Below, in pieces: positions 14,968 to 22,138 of a DNA stretch of 64,000 nucleotides. The stretch lies in contig NZ_CAKAKO010000003.1 in the NCBI RefSeq assembly GCF_916700565.1, positions 310,001 through 374,000 on the forward strand, in the 5' to 3' direction. The notes under the pieces are model-generated. The model was not told where the DNA came from and searched no databases. It worked only from the letters and a program-made list of their open reading frames with translations. Numbering within the stretch: the first letter of the stretch is position 1; each line of letters begins with the position of its first letter. This stretch comes from Xenophilus sp. Marseille-Q4582. GTDB lineage: Bacteria > Pseudomonadota > Gammaproteobacteria > Burkholderiales > Burkholderiaceae_C. The position numbers were made by a program, and so were the translations under genes.

Positions 14968-16077
14968 ATGGCACTCATGTTTCCGCGCCTGGCGCGCAAT
15001 TTCATCCGTAACGGCTACTTCCCCACCGACGAGCCGACGCTGGAGCGCGCCTTGTCCGCACTGGCACCGTCTCCCGGCTCCATGTCCATCCTCGATCCCT
15101 GCGCCGGCGAAGGCGTGGCGATTGCTGAAGCCGCCCACGCCCTCGGGCGCGAGCAGGTCCAGGCCTTCGCCGTCGAGTACGACGCCGAGCGTGCCCGCCA
15201 CGCACGGCACCTGGTCGATCGCTGCATCCACGGTGACCTGATGGACACGCTGATCTCGCGCCAGTCATTCGGGCTGCTGTGGCTGAACCCGCCGTATGGC
15301 GATCTGAGCAAGGACGTGAACGGCAACATCGGCTATCAGGGCCAGGGCCGTGCGCGGCTGGAAAAGCTGTTCTATCAGCGCGCGCTGCCGCTGCTGCAGT
15401 ACGGCGGCGTGCTGATCTTCATCGTGCCGTCCTACGTGCTCGACGCCGAGCTGGTCGGATGGCTGACGCGCCACTTCGCCGACCTGCGCATCTACCGTGC
15501 GGTGGAAACGCAGTTCAAGCAGGTGGTGATCTTCGGCCGCCGGGTTCGCCAGCGCGACCAGGCGTCGGAGTCGGCCAAGGCCCTGCGTGGTCTGCTGCTG
15601 CAGATCGGTCAGGGCGACGCCGAAGCCGAGGAACTGCCGCTCGAATGGCCGTTCCTGCCGTACACCGTCCCTGCCAGCCCGGCCGAGCCGGAGCACTTCT
15701 ATCGCGTGACGATGGAGCCCGAGCAGTTCGCCGATGAAGTCGGCCGGCTGCAAGGACTCTGGCCGGCGCTCGATACGCACCTGGGGGGCGCGCAGCAGTC
15801 GCTGCGGCCACCGGCGCGGGCCTTGTCGCACTGGCATCTCGCCCTGGCCTTGGCCGCGGGCGCAATCTCGGGCGTCGTGACCTCCAAGAGCGGCAGAACG
15901 CTCGTCGTGAAAGGTGACACCCACAAGGAGAAAACGCTCCAGACAGAATACACCGAGCGCGACGACGGGTCTGTCGCCGAGACACGCATCCTCACCGACA
16001 AGTTCGTGCCGGTCATCCGCGCCTGGGACATGACGCCGGGCTCCGCCACGCGGGGCGAGGTGCTGACCATTCGCTGA
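14968..16077 (+). CDS. DUF6094-type N6-adenine DNA methyltransferase-like protein
   Basis: A 369-residue protein with a Rossmann methyltransferase fold. Motif I (SAM binding) is DPCAGEG at residues 43-49; motif IV is NPPYGD at 107-112, the signature of N6-adenine DNA methyltransferases. YGGVLIFIVPSYVLDAEL and VEYDAERARH (motif II region) fit. The last 130 residues (from about 235) are a separate domain without known motifs. The family is conserved in this ICE class beside an SNF2-type helicase. It may modify ICE DNA to evade restriction, or act with the helicase in DNA processing; both are inferences. No restriction endonuclease is nearby. ATG 14968 follows CAGGAG. Confidence 0.78.
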   Translation: MALMFPRLARNFIRNGYFPTDEPTLERALSALAPSPGSMSILDPCAGEGVAIAEAAHALGREQVQAFAVEYDAERARHARHLVDRCIHGDLMDTLISRQSFGLLWLNPPYGDLSKDVNGNIGYQGQGRARLEKLFYQRALPLLQYGGVLIFIVPSYVLDAELVGWLTRHFADLRIYRAVETQFKQVVIFGRRVRQRDQASESAKALRGLLLQIGQGDAEAEELPLEWPFLPYTVPASPAEPEHFYRVTMEPEQFADEVGRLQGLWPALDTHLGGAQQSLRPPARALSHWHLALALAAGAISGVVTSKSGRTLVVKGDTHKEKTLQTEYTERDDGSVAETRILTDKFVPVIRAWDMTPGSATRGEVLTIR

Positions 16078-16134
16078 TCGTCGTTCCTCGACGGCAAGCC
16101 GCCAGTGCTTCGCCGCCTTCTTTGTCCACCCACC

Positions 16135-16169
16135 GGGGTCATGTCGCCCCGATGGGGCGCCGTGGCCTC
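16135..16169 (+). promoter_or_regulatory. Leader hairpin, copy 9
   Basis: Nine outer pairs GGGGTCATG/CGTGGCCTC (16135-16143 with 16161-16169, three G-T) and inner GCCCC-GAT-GGGGC (16146-16158). It is followed by TTTTT, so it could also terminate transcription. CCACCCA precedes it; it ends 23 nt before ATG 16193. Confidence 0.7.
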
Positions 16170-16192
16170 TTTTTCCTGAAGGAGAAATCACC

Positions 16193-16495
16193 ATGGCACT
16201 CGCTGTTCTCAACCTCGTGTCGCAACCACGGTTCCCATCCGGGCAAGTGGTCATGACCGCCGGTATCAACGATCTGGTCCACCAGGGCCAGTTCAATCCG
16301 GTGCCTTATCTGCGTCGCCACCTTCGTGGTGACTGGGGCGATCTCGACGACTGCGACCGGCGTTCCAACGATGCCGCGTTGAAGTCCGGAGATCGTCTGT
16401 TCTCGTCCTACCAGGTCACGCCGACCTTGAATCTCTGGATCATCACCGAGTGGGACCGCAGCGTCACCACGCTGTTGCTGCCATCCGAGTACTGA
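16193..16495 (+). CDS. Small ICE protein of unknown function (100 aa)
   Basis: ATG 16193 after GAAGGAG; 100 residues. The sequence MALAVLNLVSQPRFPSGQVV, TAGINDLVHQGQFNPVPYLR, RRHLRGDWGDLDDCDR and LKSGDRLFSSYQVTPTLNLW is well ordered, with a basic-then-acidic middle. I recall similar small plasmid-related proteins but no named domain or function. It carries its own leader hairpin and lies between the methyltransferase and helicase genes. Confidence 0.65.
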   Translation: MALAVLNLVSQPRFPSGQVVMTAGINDLVHQGQFNPVPYLRRHLRGDWGDLDDCDRRSNDAALKSGDRLFSSYQVTPTLNLWIITEWDRSVTTLLLPSEY

Positions 16496-16525
16496 TCGTC
16501 ATCTGACCGTTCTCTTCCCACCCCT

Positions 16526-16564
16526 GGGGCATGCCATCGCCCCGCAGGGGTCGGTGCATGCCCC
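16526..16564 (+). promoter_or_regulatory. Leader hairpin, copy 10
   Basis: Outer GGGGCATG/CATGCCCC (16526-16533 with 16557-16564) and inner CCCC-GCA-GGGG (16540-16550) separated by internal loops. CCCACC precedes it; it ends 20 nt before ATG 16585. Confidence 0.7.
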
Positions 16565-16584
16565 ATCTTCATTGGAGCATCACC

Positions 16585-18858
16585 ATGTCCCTCGATCTTG
16601 AAACTGTTCCCGAAACCGCTGTGCAGGGCGACCTGCTCGAAGCGGCCGCTTCACCCCTCACGCTCAGCCTGCAGGACTTCGTATCGGAGTTCGGCGACGA
16701 GCTGCTCGACTCACTCAACCGCGCCAATCCTCCGGTCTACACCGGCCAGGTGCGGGTGCATCGGCAACTGATCCTCGCCACGCTCAAGCGCAAGCTGTTC
16801 CCGGCGCAAGCCGATGTGGTCCATGCCGTCACCGAGCTGTTGGTCGATCGTGGCGAACGCGCCGCGATCGTCAATGGCGAGATGGGCTGCGGCAAGACGA
16901 CGGTGGGTATTGCCACCGCCGCCGTGCTCAATGCCGAAGGCTACCGCCGTACCTTGGTTCTGTCTCCGCCGCACCTAGTCTACAAGTGGCGGCGCGAAAT
17001 CCAGGAGACGGTGGCCGGTGCCAAGGTCTGGGTGCTCAATGGCCCGGACACGCTGGTCAAGCTGCTGAAACTGCGCGAGCAGTTGGGCGTGCCGGCGCAG
17101 GGCCAGGAGTTCTTCGTCCTGGGCCGCGTGCGGATGCGGATGGGGTTCCACTGGAAACCTGTCTTCGTTCGCCGGCGCACGCCTCACGGTGACGTGGGGG
17201 CCTGCCCGGATTGCGGGCATGTCATCACCGACCTCGACGGCGAGCCGATCAACCCGGTCGAACTCGAAGCCGAGGAGTCCCGCCGCAAGTGCAGCCACTG
17301 CCGTGCACCGCTGTGGTCGTTGATCCGTCCGAGAGGCCTGTCCGCCAGCGACCAGTCCTCGACCGTGCTCAAGGCACTGAAGCGTATTCCAACCATCGGG
17401 GAAGTCACCGCGCAGAAGCTGATGCAGAAGTTCGGCGACGCCTTCCTCGCGTCGATGCTCGGGGACAACATCCACGAGTTCATCAACCTGATGGATGGCA
17501 ACGGCGAGCTGGTCTTCTCGGACCGGCAAGCCCATCGGATGGAACGTGCGATGGCCAACATGGAGTTCGGCTTCGGCGAGGGCGGCTACCAGCCGTCCGA
17601 GTTCATCAAGAGGCAGCTTCCCCAAGGCACGTTCGACCTGCTCATCGCCGACGAGGCACACGAGTACAAGAACGGCGGCTCCGCACAGGGCCAGGCCATG
17701 GGGGTGTTGGCGGCCAAGGCGCGCAAGACGCTGCTGCTCACCGGCACACTGATGGGCGGCTACGGCGACGACCTGTTCCACCTGCTGTTCCGAGCCCTGC
17801 CGGGGCGGATGATCGAAGACGGCTACCGGCCGACGAAGAGCGGCAGCATGACCTCGGCCGCGATGGCGTTCATGCGCGATCACGGCGTGCTCAAGGACAT
17901 CTATTCCGAGAGCACGGGCACGGCGCACAAGACGGCCAAGGGCACCAAGGTATCGGTGCGCACGGTCAAGGCGCCGGGGTTCGGTCCCAAGGGCGTGCTG
18001 CGTTGCGTCCTGCCGTTCACGGTCTTCCTCAAGCTGAAGGACATCGGTGGCAACGTGCTGCCGCCCTACGACGAGGAGTTCCGCGAAGTCGCGATGGACA
18101 CGGCGCAAGCCGCGGCCTACCGCGATCTGGCGGGTCGGCTGACCCAGGAGCTGAAGCAGGCCCTGGCGAAGCGCGACACGACGCTGCTCGGTGTGGTCCT
18201 CAACGTGCTGCTGGCCTGGCCGGACTGCTGCTTCCGGTCGGAAACCGTGGTGCATCCGCGCACGCGCAATACCTTGGCGTTCGTTCCGGCTCAGTTCAAC
18301 GAGCTGGAGGTGATGCCCAAGGAACGCGAGCTGATCGAGATCTGCAAGCAGGAGAAGGCAGAAGGGCGCAAGACCCTGGTCTATTCGGTCTACACCGGCA
18401 CGCGCGACACCACGTCGCGTTTGAAGGTGCTGCTGGAGCAGGAAGGCTTCAAGGTGGCGGTACTGCGCGCGAGCGTGGATGCCTCCCGCCGCGAGGACTG
18501 GATCGCCGAGCAGTTGGACCGCGGCATCGACGTGCTCATCACCAATCCCGAGCTGGTGAAAACCGGCCTGGACTTGCTGGAGTTCCCGACCATCGTGTTC
18601 CTCCAGTCCGGCTACAACGTGTATTCGTTGCAGCAGGCCGCCCGGCGCTCATGGCGCATCGGCCAGAAGCAGCCGGTGCGCGTGATCTACCTCGGCTACG
18701 CCAACTCCTCGCAGATGACCTGCCTGGGGTTGATGGCCCGGAAGATCATGGTGTCGCAGAGCACGTCGGGCGACGTGCCCGAGTCCGGACTCGATGTCCT
18801 GAACCAGGACGGCGACTCGGTGGAGGTGGCACTGGCACGGCAGCTTGTCACGGTCTGA
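16585..18858 (+). CDS. SNF2-type DEAH helicase of ICE
   Basis: A 757-residue superfamily 2 ATPase. Walker A is GEMGCGKTT near residues 97-105, and the DEAH box is in LLIADEAHEYKN near 356-359. A Cys4 zinc ribbon (CPDCGHVI and CSHC, about residues 210-240) and a helix-hairpin-like segment (RIPTIGEVTAQKLMQKFGDA) are inserted between them. The C-terminal helicase lobe includes DVLITNPELVKTGLDLLEF and ARRSWRIGQKQPVRVIYL, the SNF2 motif VI arginines. ATG 16585 is preceded by TTGGAG and a leader hairpin. It is conserved beside the DUF6094-type methyltransferase; its role is unknown, perhaps DNA remodelling in ICE replication or defence. Confidence 0.85.
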   Translation: MSLDLETVPETAVQGDLLEAAASPLTLSLQDFVSEFGDELLDSLNRANPPVYTGQVRVHRQLILATLKRKLFPAQADVVHAVTELLVDRGERAAIVNGEMGCGKTTVGIATAAVLNAEGYRRTLVLSPPHLVYKWRREIQETVAGAKVWVLNGPDTLVKLLKLREQLGVPAQGQEFFVLGRVRMRMGFHWKPVFVRRRTPHGDVGACPDCGHVITDLDGEPINPVELEAEESRRKCSHCRAPLWSLIRPRGLSASDQSSTVLKALKRIPTIGEVTAQKLMQKFGDAFLASMLGDNIHEFINLMDGNGELVFSDRQAHRMERAMANMEFGFGEGGYQPSEFIKRQLPQGTFDLLIADEAHEYKNGGSAQGQAMGVLAAKARKTLLLTGTLMGGYGDDLFHLLFRALPGRMIEDGYRPTKSGSMTSAAMAFMRDHGVLKDIYSESTGTAHKTAKGTKVSVRTVKAPGFGPKGVLRCVLPFTVFLKLKDIGGNVLPPYDEEFREVAMDTAQAAAYRDLAGRLTQELKQALAKRDTTLLGVVLNVLLAWPDCCFRSETVVHPRTRNTLAFVPAQFNELEVMPKERELIEICKQEKAEGRKTLVYSVYTGTRDTTSRLKVLLEQEGFKVAVLRASVDASRREDWIAEQLDRGIDVLITNPELVKTGLDLLEFPTIVFLQSGYNVYSLQQAARRSWRIGQKQPVRVIYLGYANSSQMTCLGLMARKIMVSQSTSGDVPESGLDVLNQDGDSVEVALARQLVTV

Positions 18859-18871
18859 TCCATGTGCTCAT

Positions 18872-18928
18872 GCCGGCGGCCCCTCGGGGTCGCCGGCTAC
18901 TTTCCACGGCCCTTCGGGGCCGTTTTTC
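18872..18928 (+). terminator. Double hairpin terminator after helicase gene
   Basis: The first stem-loop is centred on CCCC-TC-GGGG with flanking GCCGGC/GCCGGC (18872-18897). The second is ACGGCCC-TTCG-GGGCCGT (18906-18923) followed directly by TTTTTC. It separates the accessory block from the transfer genes. Confidence 0.75.
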
Positions 18929-19055
18929 TTGGGCGTATGACAGTCCATGGCGCCGCCCGCCATGTATTCGGGCGGGCGTCAGTGCGTTTTGTTTGCTGCC
19001 CGCAGGCCAAGCGGCGGCGATGGTGAGGGCTCCGTGTTCCAGGGAAGCGCCCTCC

Positions 19056-19634
19056 ATGCAACCATCCATCTGCGCTGTTCACCGCCTGGCCCTCGCCGCT
19101 GGCTTGCTGGCCGGTAGCCTGTTGGCCGCCGGCTGCGCCACGACCGCCACGACCGCCACGCCGTCTGTGCCAGCGGTGCCGGCCGCATCGCCAACCGCCG
19201 TCGCGCCGGAGCCGGGTTTCGTTCCGGTGGCCCGCTATGGCCGCTACACCCTGATCGAGCTGGTGCCGGAACCTGCGCAGCGTGATCTCTTGCAGCAGGC
19301 GGTGGAGGTGTCTATTCCGCCCACGCTCGATGCCAGCGTGGGCGATGCCATGCGCCATGTGCTCCTGCGCTCCGGCTACCGGCTTTGCGATGCGGCCGAA
19401 GCCGCCACGCTCTACGCGCTGCCGCTGCCTGCCGCACACCTGCGCCTGGGCCCGCTGATGCTGCGCGATGCCTTGCTGACCCTTGCCGGCCCGGCCTGGG
19501 AGCTGTCGGTCGATGACTTGAGCCGCCAGGTCTGCTTCAGCCGGCACGGTGCTCCCACCTTCCTTTCCGCCAACCCGCCCGGCGCCGCCCCGCCCGTGCC
19601 GGACGCCGACCGGCCCGAGGAGATGCAGCCATGA
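19056..19634 (+). CDS. PilL-like ICE lipoprotein (PFGI-1 class)
   Basis: A 192-residue lipoprotein. The signal peptide with lipobox LAAGC lies near residue 25, so it should be anchored in the outer membrane. An Ala/Thr/Pro spacer follows, then a periplasmic domain (PVARYGRYTLIELVPEPAQR, IPPTLDASVGDAMRHVLLRSGYRL, LPAAHLRLGPLMLRDALLTL) matching the PilL_N family of integrating elements (TIGR03748). It resembles secretin N-domains. No other pil genes are present, so it probably serves the transfer apparatus rather than a type IVb pilus. Its stop overlaps the next start. Confidence 0.75.
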   Translation: MQPSICAVHRLALAAGLLAGSLLAAGCATTATTATPSVPAVPAASPTAVAPEPGFVPVARYGRYTLIELVPEPAQRDLLQQAVEVSIPPTLDASVGDAMRHVLLRSGYRLCDAAEAATLYALPLPAAHLRLGPLMLRDALLTLAGPAWELSVDDLSRQVCFSRHGAPTFLSANPPGAAPPVPDADRPEEMQP

Positions 19635-20278
19635 CCTTTCCCCAAGCGCCATCCGAGCGCAATTCCCGCACGCGCTGGCTCAAGATCGCCGCGGCCTTCT
19701 GGCTGCTGCTCATCAGTGCCGTGGCACTCATCAACAGCGTCGGCCTGTCGCGGCTCGCCGAGCAGACCCAGAGCAGCGCACAGGATGCGCAGTTCAAGGC
19801 GCTGGGCTTGCGCATGGCCGATCTCGAACAACAGGCCGATGCGGACAAGCGGCGGCCGGCGCCGATCAGCCAGGCCGAATTCGCCACCGCGCGGCAGGCG
19901 CTGGACGAACGGATGATGCGCCTCGAAGAGGCCGACGAGGCGAGGGCCTTGGCCATCGACCTGCAGACGCTACAGACGCGCGTGAACGGAATCGAGACTC
20001 GCCTGGAGAAGACCCGGCAGGTGGCATCCGCCGCTCGCCCGCGCGCGCCGGTTGTGACGAAGCCCAAGGTGCCGGAGCCGCCGTTCCGGGTGCTCGGCGT
20101 GGAGCTGCGGGGAGGCGAGCGCTTTCTGTCGATCACCTCCACCGCCGCGCCCTCGCTCGCGGGCGCCCGGCTGCTGCGCGAGGGCGATGCCGAGGGCGGC
20201 TGGCAACTGCAGTCGATCGAGGCGCAGGCGGGCGTGTTCCAGGTGAACGGCCAGACGCAGCGCGTCGCGGTGCCGTAG
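19631..20278 (+). CDS. Inner-membrane coiled-coil transfer protein
   Basis: A 215-residue bitopic protein. A hydrophobic segment at about residues 17-38 (IAAAFWLLLISAVALINSVG) is followed by a predicted coiled coil (about 40-130, with heptad-like LxxLxxR patterns) and a small C-terminal periplasmic domain (FRVLGVELRGGERFLSIT). It is part of the transfer operon; I know it as a conserved ICE hypothetical without an assigned role. It overlaps the upstream gene by 4 nt. Confidence 0.65.
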   Translation: MTFPQAPSERNSRTRWLKIAAAFWLLLISAVALINSVGLSRLAEQTQSSAQDAQFKALGLRMADLEQQADADKRRPAPISQAEFATARQALDERMMRLEEADEARALAIDLQTLQTRVNGIETRLEKTRQVASAARPRAPVVTKPKVPEPPFRVLGVELRGGERFLSITSTAAPSLAGARLLREGDAEGGWQLQSIEAQAGVFQVNGQTQRVAVP

Positions 20279-20287
20279 GAGGTCGCC

Positions 20288-21007
20288 ATGAACCTGCGGC
20301 CGTTGCTCGCTGCCGTCGTCCTGTTCGCCACTTTCGGCGCATCCGCCCAACCGGCCCCGGTGACGAACTCGCGCATGGTGCCCGCCCAGGTGCAGCCGGG
20401 CACTGATGCCGCGCTCGACGAGAGGCAGGCGCGGGAGTGGGGGCTTCAGCCCGAGGAGTGGGCACGTTACCGGCAACTGATGCAGGGGCCGCTCGGGGTC
20501 TATTCGCCCCAGCTCGATCCGCTCACGGCGCTGGGCATCGAGGCCCGCAGCGAGGAGGAGCGCAGGCGCTACGCGGAGTTGCAAGTGCAGGCCGAGGCCC
20601 GGCGCGTCGGCAAAACGCTGGCTTACCAGCGGGCCTACGACGCGGCGTGGCAGCGCCTGTTTCCCGGCCAGCCGCGCGTGAGCCTGCCCGGTGCCAAGGC
20701 GCCGGGTGCCGGCAACACCGGCTCCGGGCGCCTGGCGGTCTTCGTCAAGGCCGACTGCGCACCGTGCGCGCAGCGCGTGCAGCAGTTGCAGGCGGCCGGC
20801 ACGGCCTTCGATCTCTACATGGTCGGCAGCCGTCAGGACGACGCGCGCATCCGGCAGTGGGCCACCCGGGCGGGCATCGACCCGGCCAGGGTGCGCGCCC
20901 GCACCATCACGCTCAACCACGATGCCGGGCGCTGGCTGTCGCTCGGCCTGCCCGGCGATCTGCCGGCCGTGGTGCGCGAGGTGAACGGCCAATGGCAGCG
21001 GCAATAG
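20288..21007 (+). CDS. Integrating conjugative element protein, PFL_4693 family
   Basis: A 239-residue protein of the TIGR03759/PFL_4693 family. A cleavable signal peptide (to about residue 20, ASA-QP) is followed by the conserved QAREWGLQPEEWARYRQLMQ and GPLGVYSPQLDPLTALGIEA. The C-terminal domain (FVKADCAPCAQRVQQLQAAG) has a CAPC thioredoxin-like motif, suggesting a periplasmic redox or disulfide role in assembling the transfer channel. The next gene starts 16 nt inside its 3' end. Confidence 0.85.
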   Translation: MNLRPLLAAVVLFATFGASAQPAPVTNSRMVPAQVQPGTDAALDERQAREWGLQPEEWARYRQLMQGPLGVYSPQLDPLTALGIEARSEEERRRYAELQVQAEARRVGKTLAYQRAYDAAWQRLFPGQPRVSLPGAKAPGAGNTGSGRLAVFVKADCAPCAQRVQQLQAAGTAFDLYMVGSRQDDARIRQWATRAGIDPARVRARTITLNHDAGRWLSLGLPGDLPAVVREVNGQWQRQ

Positions 21008-21612
21008 GTGCTCCGGGCCGGGAGCGTCGGCCGTCCCGCGTCGCCATCCGCTGCGCCAGCGCCGTGCTGCTGCTCACCACCGGCGGCTGGGCACTGGCCG
21101 CCCTGGCGCGGGAAGTGCCGCCGCCGGCCTATCAACTGGCGGCGCATCGTGCAGACGTGCCGGCGGCGGTGCTGTACGCGGTGGCCTTGCAGGAGAGCGG
21201 CGCCATGCTGCGCGGGCGCCTGATCCCCTGGCCGTGGACGCTCAACGTCGCCGGCTCGCCACAGCGCTACGCCACCCGCGCCGAGGCCTGCGCGGGGCTG
21301 CACCGTGCGCTCGCCCACACGCCGGCCAATCGCATCGACGCCGGCCTCGGCCAGGTCAATCTCGGCTACCACGCGCATCGCTACACGCAGCCCTGCGAGC
21401 TGCTGGACCCGTACCGCAACCTCGCCATCGCCGCGGAAATCCTGCGCGAACAGCACACGCCGGGCGAGGACTGGCTCCTTGCCATCGGCCGCTACCACCG
21501 GCCCGCCGGCGGGGCACCCGCGGCGCGCTACCGGCGCAGTGTGCATCGGCACCTGATCCGCGTGCTCGACCCCGGCGTTCCCGTTTCAACCCTTCAGGCC
21601 ACCACGCCATGA
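20992..21612 (+). CDS. Lytic transglycosylase (SLT domain)
   Basis: A 206-residue protein. ATG 20992 lies inside the end of the previous gene and is the only ATG preceding the conserved region. It has a signal anchor (about 20-40), then an SLT fold: AHRADVPAAVLYAVALQESG with the catalytic Glu in QESG, NRIDAGLGQVNLGYHAHRY and LLDPYRNLAIAAEILREQH. It should open peptidoglycan locally for the transfer apparatus. It is in the expected place between the PFL_4693 and PFL_4695 genes. Confidence 0.85.
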   Translation: MAAAIGAPGRERRPSRVAIRCASAVLLLTTGGWALAALAREVPPPAYQLAAHRADVPAAVLYAVALQESGAMLRGRLIPWPWTLNVAGSPQRYATRAEACAGLHRALAHTPANRIDAGLGQVNLGYHAHRYTQPCELLDPYRNLAIAAEILREQHTPGEDWLLAIGRYHRPAGGAPAARYRRSVHRHLIRVLDPGVPVSTLQATTP

Positions 21613-22130
21613 ACCACATCGTCCTCATCGCCGCCATCGGGCTGCTGTCCACGACCGCCGTCTTCGCGCAGACCACCTCCGCACCGCTGATCGTCGTCGA
21701 AGACCGTGGCGGCGACTCCGCGCCGCCGTACTACCAGTCGCTGAATCCTCAGCTGGATCAGGCCACACCGCCGGCCCCTCGCGTGGGCAACGCGGCCGAC
21801 GCCGAAGCCGCCATGCTGCCGGTGCGCTCGACGCAACTGTCGCCGGGCGAGGTGCAGCGCCGCGTCATCCGGGCGCCGGGCCTGACGGCGCTGTTCCTGA
21901 TCGGCGATGACGAGCGGTCGCGTGCCTGGCTGCGGCAGCGGCAGGCGGAGCTGCGAGAGCTGCAGGCCGTGGGCCTGGTGGTCAACGTGGAGTCGATGGC
22001 CGCGCTGACGGCGCTGCGCAGGCTGGCTCCCGGTCTGACCCTCTCGCCGGCCTCCGGCGACGACCTGGCCCAGCGCCTGGGCCTGCGCCACTACCCGGTG
22101 CTCATCACGTCCACCGGCGTCGAGCAGTAG
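21609..22130 (+). CDS. Integrating conjugative element protein, PFL_4695 family
   Basis: A 173-residue secreted protein of the TIGR03765/PFL_4695 family. Signal peptide to about residue 20 (VFAQ), then DRGGDSAPPYYQSLNP and a C-terminal region with LTALFLIGDDERSRAWLRQR and QAVGLVVNVESMAALTALRR. Probably periplasmic. The ATG overlaps the transglycosylase stop. The traD start is 8 nt after its stop. Confidence 0.85.
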   Translation: MNHIVLIAAIGLLSTTAVFAQTTSAPLIVVEDRGGDSAPPYYQSLNPQLDQATPPAPRVGNAADAEAAMLPVRSTQLSPGEVQRRVIRAPGLTALFLIGDDERSRAWLRQRQAELRELQAVGLVVNVESMAALTALRRLAPGLTLSPASGDDLAQRLGLRHYPVLITSTGVEQ

Positions 22131-22138
22131 GTGCGCAA

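Noticed and set aside
19056-19634. A type IVb pilus locus
   Set aside because: Only the PilL-type lipoprotein is present; no pilin, secretin, PilQ-type ATPase or PilT genes follow, so no pilus operon is claimed.
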